Below are positions 41,160 to 50,498 of a stretch of DNA of 64,000 nucleotides, one piece after another. The notes beneath the pieces are model-generated. The model did no database searches. It was not told where the DNA came from and saw nothing but the letters and a program-made list of their open reading frames with translations. The translations under genes and the position numbers were made by a program. Positions within the stretch are counted from its first letter, which is position 1. The number at the start of each line of letters is the position of its first letter. Origin of the DNA: Candidatus Allofournierella pullicola (GTDB taxonomy: Bacteria > Bacillota > Clostridia > Oscillospirales > Ruminococcaceae); contig DXFW01000012.1 in NCBI GenBank assembly GCA_019114225.1, positions 124,001 to 188,000 of the forward strand, written 5' to 3'.

Positions 41160-41819
41160 ATGCGGCGTCAAGCCTGCACCGTGGGTCGAAAAAAGGTGAA
41201 ACTGTCCCGTTTTGGCCTGTGTGTGTTGCTTTTGGCCGCTCTGCTCCTGTTCAGCCTTGTACAGCTGGAACAAAAGATACGGCCTGTGGCCCGGCTGATG
41301 GCCGAGTACGAATGCCGGGAACAGGCGGTGCGCTGGATGCAGGCCGCAGTAGGCGACTGCCTGCAGCAATCGCCTGAACTGTTGGAGAACCTGTACATGC
41401 TCCGCTGCGACGAGAACGGCCGGGTGCAAGGCGCCGAAACCGACACCGCCCGTCTTGCCCGCCTCCAGTATACACTGGAAGGCGATCTCACCCAGGCGAT
41501 GGAAGCCGGAGCCGCTGATTTTACCATTCCCCTGGGCACCCTTTTGGGGCTGCAGGTCTTTTCCGGGCGCGGCCCCAACGTCACTGTAAAGGTGATCCCC
41601 CTTTCACATGTGGAGAGCCGGGTGGAGACCGATTTTTCCGCCGCAGGCGTGAACCAGACCAAACTGCAGACCGACCTTGTGTTTTCGGTGCAGCTGTGCG
41701 CAGTGTTGGCCGGGATCCAGGTGGAAACAACAGCCCAAAGCACCATCTGTGTGGCTCAGCTGCTGATCGTGGGAGAAACGCCTCAATTTTACATGGAAGG
41801 AGCAGATTCTTCCGCCTGA
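41160..41819 (+). CDS. yunB: Sporulation protein YunB
   Basis: 219-residue protein with one N-terminal membrane helix (about 19-36) and an extracytoplasmic alpha/beta domain. The segment FTIPLGTLLGLQVFSGRGPNVTVKVIPL near residue 120 is diagnostic in pattern for YunB (split here: FTIPLGTLLG and GRGPNVTVKV). In Bacillus subtilis yunB is expressed in the mother cell under SigE and needed for normal spore formation; its biochemical role is unknown. A GGGGGAG site precedes the ATG. I found no convincing SigE promoter in the 68 bases upstream. Confidence 0.88.
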   Translation: MRRQACTVGRKKVKLSRFGLCVLLLAALLLFSLVQLEQKIRPVARLMAEYECREQAVRWMQAAVGDCLQQSPELLENLYMLRCDENGRVQGAETDTARLARLQYTLEGDLTQAMEAGAADFTIPLGTLLGLQVFSGRGPNVTVKVIPLSHVESRVETDFSAAGVNQTKLQTDLVFSVQLCAVLAGIQVETTAQSTICVAQLLIVGETPQFYMEGADSSA

Positions 41820-41830
41820 ATGTGGTATAA

Positions 41831-43870
<2,040 letters not shown>

Positions 43871-43895
43871 ATCACTTCACACAACATCAAACATC

Positions 43896-43937
43896 ACAGA
43901 GCGTTTGCTTTCATGAAAAGCAGGCGCTCTGTTTTTT
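43896..43937 (+). terminator. Terminator after ligA
   Basis: Stem ACAGAGCG with CGCTCTGT extended by an inner TGCTTT/AAAGCA pairing, loop CATG-like, followed by six T. Confidence 0.88.
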
Positions 43938-43959
43938 GTTCTATCCCGTTCCGGGCGTT

Positions 43960-43967
43960 CATACCAT
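43960..43967 (+). promoter_or_regulatory. SigE-type -10 element before spoIIIAA
   Basis: CATACCAT matches the SigE -10 consensus CATACAnT at seven of eight positions and lies 27 bases before the spoIIIAA start, after the ligA terminator. The -35 element (TTCTAT near 43940) is weak. SigE control of spoIIIA is established in Bacillus subtilis. Confidence 0.55.
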
Positions 43968-43993
43968 AGAAAGCAAAGGGACGGTGAAACAAA

Positions 43994-44893
43994 ATGGACG
44001 AGTATTACACCGCGATACGGCGGCTGCCGGGCTTTCTGCGCCGGCCGCTGGAGGAGCTGTCGCCCCGTCAGGCGCAGACCATTCACGAAATACACCTGCG
44101 CAGCGGGCGGCCTGTGGTGCTCACCTGCGCAGATGGGCAGTTTTGTCTGCCGGGCCAGGGAGCAGGGCAGGGTGGTTCGACGCTGACACACGCGCAGCTG
44201 CAGGAATGCTTCTACTCTTTGTGTGAGCATTCGGTGCACAGTTATGAACAGCAGCTTGTCCGGGGTTTTTTCACTCTTCCGGGCGGGCACCGGGTAGGTG
44301 TTGCCGGTCTGTTCCACATGCAGGGACAGGCAATGAAGGGCCTTTGCACAGTCACCTCGCTGAACATCCGGGTCGCCCGCACCGTAACAGGCGAACTGCC
44401 TGCCCAGCTGCGGGACCACCTGCTGGGGCCATTCCGCGGGCTTGTGCTGGTTGGCCCTCCGGGCAGCGGAAAAACCACTTTGCTTCGCAGCATATCCGCG
44501 CTTCTCAGCCGCGCAGGACGGAAGGTCTCGGTCGTGGACGAGCGTATGGAGATATGGCCCTGCGCGCCGGGCGGGTTTGCCGCGCCGGTCCCCCTCCACT
44601 GTGATGTGCTCAGCGGGTGCGACAAGCAAGAGGGCATTGTCAGTGCACTGCGCAGCCTTGGCCCCCAGGTCATTCTTTGTGATGAGCTGGGTGACGAAGG
44701 AGACTTTGCCGCGGTGTGTGCAGGCTCCAAAGGCGGTGTGAGCTTCGTCTGCACGGTGCACGGCGACACACCGGAAGCGGTAGAACAGCGGTTTTGCGCC
44801 ACCCGGGAGCAGCTTGCAAAAAGTTTTTCCTGTATCGGCGTGCTGGCTGGCGCTTCCCGTCCGGGCGCGGTGCGGCAGGTGTGCTGGCTGTGA
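43994..44893 (+). CDS. spoIIIAA: Stage III sporulation protein AA (ATPase)
   Basis: 299-residue cytosolic ATPase of the mother cell, related to secretion ATPases, powering or assembling the SpoIIIA-SpoIIQ channel between mother cell and forespore. EIHLRSGRPVVLT, GHRVGVAGLF, Walker A GPPGSGKTTLLRSISALL near residue 154, VVDERMEI and the Walker B segment VILCDELGDE are clear. First gene of the complete eight-gene spoIIIA operon, behind a SigE-like promoter. Its stop overlaps the GTG start of spoIIIAB. Confidence 0.96.
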   Translation: MDEYYTAIRRLPGFLRRPLEELSPRQAQTIHEIHLRSGRPVVLTCADGQFCLPGQGAGQGGSTLTHAQLQECFYSLCEHSVHSYEQQLVRGFFTLPGGHRVGVAGLFHMQGQAMKGLCTVTSLNIRVARTVTGELPAQLRDHLLGPFRGLVLVGPPGSGKTTLLRSISALLSRAGRKVSVVDERMEIWPCAPGGFAAPVPLHCDVLSGCDKQEGIVSALRSLGPQVILCDELGDEGDFAAVCAGSKGGVSFVCTVHGDTPEAVEQRFCATREQLAKSFSCIGVLAGASRPGAVRQVCWL

Positions 44894-45363
44894 GCGCGGC
44901 GGTCCGGCTTCTTGGTGCGGCGCTGGTGGTTTTTTCCGGTTGGGCGGCAGGCTGGCAGTTGACCGAGAAGAAAAAGCGCCGTCTCGCCGCGCTGGAACAA
45001 CTGGAGCGCCTTATCGCCCTGGTTCAGGATGAAATCGTCTATCGTGCCACACCGCTGAGCGAGATCCTCTCGCTGCTCCGGCAGCGGCAGGACATGCCCG
45101 GTCTCTGTCTCGACAGGCACTCCAGTCTTCAGGAGTTTGCCTGTCCGCCCGACCTGGACAGGCCCGCCTGGCACCAGCTGGAGGGCTTTTTCACCCGGCT
45201 GGGCTGCACGTCAGGGCAGGAGGAGGCACGGCACTGCGCTTACTTTCTCAAACGCTGCGCGGGCCTGCGTGAGGCCGCAAAAAAGGAGTACGAACAGGCC
45301 AAACAGCTTTATGCAAAAGCCGGGCTGTGCTGCGGTGTGCTTGCAGCGCTGGTGCTGTTTTGA
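44890..45363 (+). CDS. spoIIIAB: Stage III sporulation protein AB
   Basis: 157-residue protein with one N-terminal membrane helix (residues 3-22, AVRLLGAALVVFSGWAAGWQ) and a helical cytosolic domain, plus a short hydrophobic C-terminus. It resembles type II secretion GspF-like components of the SpoIIIA channel. ERLIALVQDEIVYRATPLSEILS is the family's recognisable stretch. The GTG at 44890 overlaps the spoIIIAA stop (GTGA); an in-frame GTG three codons earlier is an alternative. Slightly shorter than the Bacillus protein (about 171). Confidence 0.9.
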   Translation: MSAAVRLLGAALVVFSGWAAGWQLTEKKKRRLAALEQLERLIALVQDEIVYRATPLSEILSLLRQRQDMPGLCLDRHSSLQEFACPPDLDRPAWHQLEGFFTRLGCTSGQEEARHCAYFLKRCAGLREAAKKEYEQAKQLYAKAGLCCGVLAALVLF

Positions 45364-45383
45364 GCCAAGAAAAGGAGCCGTAA

Positions 45384-45578
45384 ATGGATATCGACCTTGT
45401 GTTCAAGATCGCCGCCATCGGTATCATCGTGGCGGTGCTCAATCAGCTGCTGATCCGCTCCGGCCGGGAAGATCAGGCCATGATGACCACCCTCGCCGGC
45501 CTGATCGTGGTGCTCTCCATGCTGGTGCAGCAGATCAGCGACCTGTTCATCAACATCAAAGCTCTGTTCAATCTGTAA
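45384..45578 (+). CDS. spoIIIAC: Stage III sporulation protein AC
   Basis: 64-residue membrane protein with two helices (about 5-22 and 34-58) joined by a charged RSGREDQ loop. Length and sequence match SpoIIIAC, a small channel component. A GAAAAGGAG site precedes the ATG. spoIIIAD starts five bases after its stop. Confidence 0.95.
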   Translation: MDIDLVFKIAAIGIIVAVLNQLLIRSGREDQAMMTTLAGLIVVLSMLVQQISDLFINIKALFNL

Positions 45579-45583
45579 GCGCC

Positions 45584-45964
45584 ATGGAAATATTCGAGAT
45601 AGCAGCCTTCGTGCTGGTGGCAGCAATGCTCACCGCGCTGCTTCGTCAGTATCAGCCCGCATACGCGGCGGTGTGCCTGACTCTGTGCGCCGTGTTGCTG
45701 CTGGGGCGCGTACTGCAGCTGGCGCAGCCTCTGGTGGCCTGGTTTTCCTCCGCCGCCGCGTACCTGGACGGCAGCAGTTTCATGGCAGTGCTCAAGGCAG
45801 CCGGCATTGCACTGGTGGCCCAAAACATGCAGGATGTATGCAAGGACGCGGGTCTTTCCACTCTGGCGGGCAAGGTGGAACTGGCAGGACGCTGCCTGAT
45901 CCTGGTGTGCGCGCTGCCGCTTTTTGAAAACATCATGGGGGCGCTGATCGCGTTTTTGCAATGA
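45584..45964 (+). CDS. spoIIIAD: Stage III sporulation protein AD
   Basis: 126-residue membrane protein with three to four helices, similar in architecture to SpoIIIAC and thought to form part of the same membrane platform. FMAVLKAAGIALVAQNMQDVCKDAG is typical of the family (key residues KAAGIALV). The start is the ATG at 45584; a longer open frame upstream overlaps spoIIIAB and AC and is not real. The stop overlaps the spoIIIAE start (ATGA). Confidence 0.94.
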   Translation: MEIFEIAAFVLVAAMLTALLRQYQPAYAAVCLTLCAVLLLGRVLQLAQPLVAWFSSAAAYLDGSSFMAVLKAAGIALVAQNMQDVCKDAGLSTLAGKVELAGRCLILVCALPLFENIMGALIAFLQ

Positions 45965-47016
45965 AACGAATCATTTGTATCCTTTTTCTTCTGCTGGTGC
46001 TTCCAGCAGCCGCGTTTGCCGAGGGCGAATCCCTTCCGCCGGACGTGCAGCAGGTGCTGGACGAGCCGGGCATTACCGCCGATGAATTTCAGCAGGCGTC
46101 TTTGAGTCAAATGCTCTCTGCGCTGTTCAAGACTGCGCGGCAGCAGTTTGAAAAACCGGTGCGTCTTTTGATTCAGCTGCTGGGCGCCGCCCTTTTGGGG
46201 GCGATGGCTCTGGCGCTGGCCTCCCGGGACGACTGGTCGGGGCCGCTGGAAAGCGTGTGTGTGCTGGGCATGTTCACCGTGAGCCTTGCGCCGGCGCTGG
46301 AACTGGTGAACACAGTGGCCGAGAGCGTTGCCCAGTGGCAGGTGTATCTTGTCAGCTTTGTGCCGGTGTTTTCCGGTGTGCTCGCCAGCTGCGGCCAGCC
46401 CACCCAGGCCATGGTCTACAGCGGCATGTTCCTGACCATGGCCAATTTCAGCGCCCAGGTCATCTGCGCTGCGGCCCTTCCTGTGCTGCAGGTGTATCTG
46501 GCGCTCAACACTGCGGGCGGCCTGTGCGGTATCGGGGGCGTGGCCGATGGCTGCGAACTGCTGGCCAAAGCGGTCAAATGGCTGCTGGGGCTGGTGTCGG
46601 TGCTGTTCGGGGCGGTGCTGGGGCTGCAAAGCGTGTTGGCGCAAAATGCCGATACCCTGGCCATGAAGACCGGCAAGTTCCTTATCAGCAGCAGTATCCC
46701 GGTGGTGGGCAGCGTGGCCTCCGACGCCATGGGCAGCGTGCTCAGCGGTCTGCGCGTACTCAAAGGCTCGCTGGGATTTGCCGCCATCGCTGTGCTTGCC
46801 ATCGATTTTCTGCCCGTTCTGGTGCAAAGTGCTTTTTACTATCTGGCCTATCAGCTGGGGGGCGCTGTTTCCAAAGCCTTTGGGCTGAATCGCGCGGGAC
46901 GGGTGCTGGAGGGCATGGGGCAGGCGGTGGGCATTTGTGTGTCGTTTCTGGTGTTCTTTTTCATGCTGGTGGTGCTGTCCACCGCATTGATGATAACGAT
47001 GGGGGGAGGGGGATAG
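45961..47016 (+). CDS. spoIIIAE: Stage III sporulation protein AE
   Basis: 351-residue membrane protein with a cleavable-type signal peptide (MKRIICILFLLLVLPAAAFA) and about seven later helices. The conserved loop GGVADGCELLAKAVKWLLGL and the stretch VVGSVASDAMGSVLSGLRVLKG, cut here into GGVADGCELL and SVASDAMGSVLSG, identify SpoIIIAE, a likely transporter-like part of the channel. Starts in an ATGA overlap with spoIIIAD; spoIIIAF follows after three bases. Confidence 0.95.
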   Translation: MKRIICILFLLLVLPAAAFAEGESLPPDVQQVLDEPGITADEFQQASLSQMLSALFKTARQQFEKPVRLLIQLLGAALLGAMALALASRDDWSGPLESVCVLGMFTVSLAPALELVNTVAESVAQWQVYLVSFVPVFSGVLASCGQPTQAMVYSGMFLTMANFSAQVICAAALPVLQVYLALNTAGGLCGIGGVADGCELLAKAVKWLLGLVSVLFGAVLGLQSVLAQNADTLAMKTGKFLISSSIPVVGSVASDAMGSVLSGLRVLKGSLGFAAIAVLAIDFLPVLVQSAFYYLAYQLGGAVSKAFGLNRAGRVLEGMGQAVGICVSFLVFFFMLVVLSTALMITMGGGG

Positions 47017-47019
47017 CAG

Positions 47020-47451
47020 ATGAAGCTCTGGGCGCTGAACGTCTGTGTAGCCTGTATCCTTGCAGGGGCGCTGGATCTGTTTTTGCCCCGGCAGGGCAGT
47101 TTCAAAAGCATAAAAACCGTGCTGGCGCTGTATATTTTAGTGTCGGTCGTTACCCCGGCAGCGGGTGCGGATTGGACGGGGCTGGCAAGCCTGTCGTTTG
47201 AAACCTCTGTGCAGCCCGCCGATTATTCGGACTATGTCTCCGGCTATGCCTGCCAAAGCCTTGCCGTGCAGACGCAGGCGCGTCTGGCCGCCGCCGGCAT
47301 TCAGGCGCAGGTACAAATCGAGCCGGGCTCCGGCGAGGCTGCGCCCAAAGTGACGCTGTTTACTAATCAGCCTCAGGAGGCGCTGGAATTGGCAAAGGAA
47401 CTGCTGGGCGAAACGGGATACTCCTGGGAAACGGCAGAGCCAAAGACATGA
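47020..47451 (+). CDS. spoIIIAF: Stage III sporulation protein AF
   Basis: 143-residue protein with two N-terminal helices (about 5-22 and 30-47) and a soluble ring-building-motif-like domain with the helix-strand order of SpoIIIAF. SFKSIKTVLALYILVSVV is the recognisable segment. Shorter than the Bacillus protein (about 200 residues), mainly in the C-terminal domain. Its stop overlaps the spoIIIAG start. Confidence 0.9.
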   Translation: MKLWALNVCVACILAGALDLFLPRQGSFKSIKTVLALYILVSVVTPAAGADWTGLASLSFETSVQPADYSDYVSGYACQSLAVQTQARLAAAGIQAQVQIEPGSGEAAPKVTLFTNQPQEALELAKELLGETGYSWETAEPKT

Positions 47452-47990
47452 GGAACACAAAGATGAAACTGGAACAGATCGGCTCGCTGCTGCCAAAGCA
47501 GCTTGGAAGGCGCGGCAGTCTGATATTTTTTGCCGGAGTGCTGGGAGTTTTTCTTCTTATCGCTGGCGGGCTTCCTTTTACAGGCAAAGGGGAGAGGACA
47601 GACTCCTCCGACATTTGCTCCGCCGCACAGCAGCGAAGCGAGGTCTATGTGCGGCAGCTGGAAGAGACCCTCACCGAACTGATCGGCTCCATCGAAGGAG
47701 CCGGCCGCACAAAAGTGGCGGTCACGCTGGACGCCAGCGCCGAAACGGTCTACGCCCTGGATGAGACCGACGGCGGTGATAACGGCCAGAGACAGCTGGA
47801 GCACATTCTGGTGGATACCCGCGAGGGTCAGGACGCTTTGGTGGAAATGACCTGGGAGCCGCTCATCCGCGGTATCGCCGTGGTGTGTGAGGGCGCGGAC
47901 AACGTGACGGTGAACGCTCAGATCACTCAGGCCGTCTCGGTGCTCACCGGAGTGTCCACAAACCGGATCAGCATATCAAAAATGAGTTAA
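47448..47990 (+). CDS. spoIIIAG: Stage III sporulation protein AG
   Basis: 180-residue protein: cytosolic start, one helix (about 25-45), then an extracytoplasmic ring-building domain. IEGAGRTKVAVTLDASAE and GIAVVCEGADNVTVNAQITQAVSVLTGVSTNRISI are the family core (shown by GAGRTKVAVTL and AVSVLTGVSTNRI). SpoIIIAG forms the large mother-cell ring of the channel in Bacillus. ATGA-type overlap with spoIIIAF. Confidence 0.95.
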   Translation: MRNTKMKLEQIGSLLPKQLGRRGSLIFFAGVLGVFLLIAGGLPFTGKGERTDSSDICSAAQQRSEVYVRQLEETLTELIGSIEGAGRTKVAVTLDASAETVYALDETDGGDNGQRQLEHILVDTREGQDALVEMTWEPLIRGIAVVCEGADNVTVNAQITQAVSVLTGVSTNRISISKMS

Positions 47991-48005
47991 GTTGGAGGTA
48001 TCGTG

Positions 48006-48602
48006 ATGCGCAGCAAAAAAATGAACCAGAAGATGACTCTGCTCACCCTTGTGGTCGCTTTGGGCGTGGCGGTGTACCTGAACTGGGAGTACGCCAAAAG
48101 CACTGACCTTGCCCTGGACGCAGCCGAGGCAAACGCACCGGTGTCGACCGGCGTGGTGACCGACGCCCTGGCGGTGGACGGCGAAGTGGAGACCGGCGAC
48201 AAGAACTACGGCGAAGCCCAATTGGTCAGCGTAGGGGAGCCCACCGGCGAAGAGTTCTTTGAACAGGCGCGGCTCACCCGCACCAAGACCCGCGACGAGG
48301 CGCTGGACACGCTGCAAAAAAGCCTGAAGAGCGCCAAGCTCTCTGATGAAGAGAAGGAGGAGCTAACCGCCCGGCTCACCGCCACCATCGATCATATCAC
48401 CGCCGAAAGCGACATCGAGAGCCTCGTGAAGGCCAAAGGCTTTGTGGATTGCGTGGCCTTCATCGACAGGGGCGCGGTGGACGTAACGGTGATGACCACC
48501 AGTGACGGGCTCACCAAAGAAGAGGTGGCCCAGATCCGCGACATCGTGCTCAGCAAATGCCAGGTGACCGCCCAGAACATCACCATCGTGGAGGTAAAAT
48601 AA
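48006..48602 (+). CDS. spoIIIAH: Stage III sporulation protein AH
   Basis: 198-residue protein with one N-terminal helix and an extracytoplasmic ring-building domain that pairs with forespore SpoIIQ in Bacillus. VALGVAVYLNWEYAKS ends the helix and is typical; the C-terminal domain has KGFVDCVAFIDRGAVDVTV and KEEVAQIRDIV. The ATG at 48006 is chosen for its spacing to GGAGG; the GTG at 48003 is adjacent. Last gene of the operon. The next promoter starts four bases after its stop, with no terminator visible between. Confidence 0.95.
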   Translation: MRSKKMNQKMTLLTLVVALGVAVYLNWEYAKSTDLALDAAEANAPVSTGVVTDALAVDGEVETGDKNYGEAQLVSVGEPTGEEFFEQARLTRTKTRDEALDTLQKSLKSAKLSDEEKEELTARLTATIDHITAESDIESLVKAKGFVDCVAFIDRGAVDVTVMTTSDGLTKEEVAQIRDIVLSKCQVTAQNITIVEVK

Positions 48603-48605
48603 CAG

Positions 48606-48634
48606 TTGTAGAATGGGGCGGAAGATGGTATAAT
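48606..48634 (+). promoter_or_regulatory. Promoter of the Asp23 gene and nusB-recN run
   Basis: TTGTAG (48606-48611), 17-base spacer, consensus TATAAT (48629-48634), immediately after spoIIIAH. It would give the housekeeping genes downstream expression independent of sporulation. Confidence 0.8.
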
Positions 48635-48696
48635 AACAAGGAAAGTTCCCATGCCGCGGCATGGACGCAAAATTGCTTGTTTTGGGAGGACCGGGT

Positions 48697-49056
48697 ATGG
48701 ACGTTTCAAATACCTGCGTTGTGAATGGCAGCCTGCAGATCTCTACCGAAGTGATCGCCAAGATCGCCCGCATGGCTGCGCTGGAGATCGAGGGCGTGAA
48801 GGAAGTCAGCCCCGCCACCGCCGGTGTGAAGGGCCTGCTCTCCAAATCCAAAAGCGTGGCCGTGAGCCTGAACGACGACGTGGCCGAGCTCACCCTGCAG
48901 GTCGTGGTGTTCTACGGCGCCAAGATCCCTTCGGTGTGCGAAAAGGTGCAGAAGAACGTGAAAGCCGCCGTGCAGAGCATGACCAGCATCACCGTTTCCC
49001 GTGTGAACGTGATCGTGGCAGGCGTTCAGGTCCGCCCTGAAGCCACAGCCGAATAA
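48697..49056 (+). CDS. Asp23/Gls24 family envelope stress protein
   Basis: 119-residue protein of the Asp23/Gls24 (YqhY/YloU) family. GSLQISTEVIAKIARMAALEIEGVKEV and the alternating SVTVSRVNVIVAGV C-terminus are typical (key parts ISTEVIAKIA and VNVIVAGVQV). The gene in this spot next to nusB corresponds to yqhY of Bacillus, linked to control of acetyl-CoA carboxylase activity and fatty acid synthesis; that role here is inference. The ATG at 48697 follows a GGGAGGA site; an ATG twelve codons earlier lacks one. Confidence 0.9.
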   Translation: MDVSNTCVVNGSLQISTEVIAKIARMAALEIEGVKEVSPATAGVKGLLSKSKSVAVSLNDDVAELTLQVVVFYGAKIPSVCEKVQKNVKAAVQSMTSITVSRVNVIVAGVQVRPEATAE

Positions 49057-49130
49057 TCCTCACTGACCAACAAAAAGCCAGGGCCCTCCCGCGCCATGCA
49101 GGGGGGCCGCTCGCTGTGAAAGGAACAACG

Positions 49131-49562
49131 ATGGAGAAATTATCCCGACGCGCGTCGCGCGAAAATGCTTTCCTGGCCGCCTTTGCCGCCACTTTTGACG
49201 ACATGCCTCTGGAGCAGGTAATCGAGCAGGCCAACGAGGCTGGAGACTATCCTCTGGACGAGTTCGCTCAGGCGCTGCTGACTGCTTATTATGACCACAG
49301 CGCCGAGATCAACGACCTCATCCGCGCCAATCTGAAAGGCTGGACCCTGGAGCGCATTCCCCGGGTCAACTTGACCGTGCTCCGCCTCGCCATTGCGGAA
49401 GCGGCCTACGGCCCGGAAAAGCTGCCCGGCGTGGCCATCAATGAGGCCGTGGAACTGACCAAAAAATATGCCGACGAGACCGACTATCAGTTCGTCAACG
49501 GGCTGCTGGGCAACGTGGTGCGCCAGTTGGGCCTTGAGAGCGGCGAGCCCGCCCAGGTGTGA
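49131..49562 (+). CDS. nusB: Transcription antitermination factor NusB
   Basis: 143-residue all-helical RNA-binding protein that with NusE (S10) binds boxA in rRNA leaders and prevents premature termination. LSRRASRENAFLAAFAATFDD at the start and the C-terminal VAINEAVELTKKYADETDYQFVNGLL (core AINEAVELTKKY) are diagnostic. The ATG at 49131 follows GAAAGGA. Common position upstream of xseA; the TsaD-like gene starts three bases after its stop. Confidence 0.95.
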   Translation: MEKLSRRASRENAFLAAFAATFDDMPLEQVIEQANEAGDYPLDEFAQALLTAYYDHSAEINDLIRANLKGWTLERIPRVNLTVLRLAIAEAAYGPEKLPGVAINEAVELTKKYADETDYQFVNGLLGNVVRQLGLESGEPAQV

Positions 49563-49565
49563 GCC

Positions 49566-50498
49566 ATGCTGACGCTGGGATTTGATACAAGCAACTACGC
49601 AACCTCTTTGGCGGTGTACGACACCCGCTCCAAAGAGGTTGTTTGTGATAAAAAGAAGTTTTTGCCGGTGCGGCCCGGCCAGCTGGGCCTGCGCCAGAGT
49701 GACGCGCTGTTCCACCACACAGCGGCACTTCCGGGCCTGCTGGAAGAGCTTGCCGCCGCAGTGGACCTGACGAAAGTGGAAGCAGTCGGCGTCTCCGCCC
49801 GGCCCCGCCCGGTGGATGGCTCCTACATGCCCTGTTTCCTTGCGGGCATTTCCGCCGCCACCTCGTTCAGCAAGGCGAAGGGGATCCCCCTCGTTCAGAC
49901 CACTCACCAGCAGGGACACATTGCGGCGGCGCTGTATGCCAGCGGCGACGAGAGCCTGTTCGACCGGCAGGCCCTGGTCTTTCACGTGTCCGGCGGCACC
50001 ACCGACCTTCTGCTCTGCCACGGTGCAGACCGGGTGGAATGTATCGGCACCAGCACTGACCTTTACGCAGGGCAGGCGGTGGACCGGGTGGGCGTGCGCC
50101 TTGGTTTTGCGTTTCCTGCCGGTGTGCAGGTGAGTGAGCTTGCGGCCCAGTGTACCGATCCCATCCGCCCCAAAGCCAGTGTAAAGGGCATGCAGTGCAG
50201 CTTGTCCGGATTGGAGAATCAGTGCAATCAATTGCTTGCCGCAGGCAAAAGCCCCGCTTATGTATGCCGGTATTGCCTTTTGTGCGTTGCCGAAACCGCT
50301 TACAAAATGGTCATCGCCGCGCTGGAGGAACACCCGGGTCTGCCGGTGGTGTTTGCCGGCGGCGTTATGAGCAGCGATGTCATCCAGCGGGAGCTTTCGG
50401 CGCGCCTGCCGGGGGCGCATTTTGTGCCCGGCCGTTTTTCCAGCGACAACGCCATCGGCGTAGCCCTGCTTGCGGCACGGGAGGCAGCCCATGACTGA
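49566..50498 (+). CDS. TsaD/Kae1-like protein (paralogue type)
   Basis: 310-residue ASKHA-fold protein of the Kae1/TsaD family, once called O-sialoglycoprotein endopeptidase. It has GFDTSNYATSLAVYD, the metal-binding pair in THQQGHIAAAL near residue 115, VSGGTTDLLLC near 142 and FAGGVMSSDVI near 263. True TsaD, the tRNA t6A enzyme, is about 335 residues with an NHXXGH motif; here the asparagine is T and several segments differ, so this is probably the second, shorter paralogue found between nusB and xseA in Clostridia. Its function is unknown. It overlaps the xseA start by 8 bases. Confidence 0.82.
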   Translation: MLTLGFDTSNYATSLAVYDTRSKEVVCDKKKFLPVRPGQLGLRQSDALFHHTAALPGLLEELAAAVDLTKVEAVGVSARPRPVDGSYMPCFLAGISAATSFSKAKGIPLVQTTHQQGHIAAALYASGDESLFDRQALVFHVSGGTTDLLLCHGADRVECIGTSTDLYAGQAVDRVGVRLGFAFPAGVQVSELAAQCTDPIRPKASVKGMQCSLSGLENQCNQLLAAGKSPAYVCRYCLLCVAETAYKMVIAALEEHPGLPVVFAGGVMSSDVIQRELSARLPGAHFVPGRFSSDNAIGVALLAAREAAHD

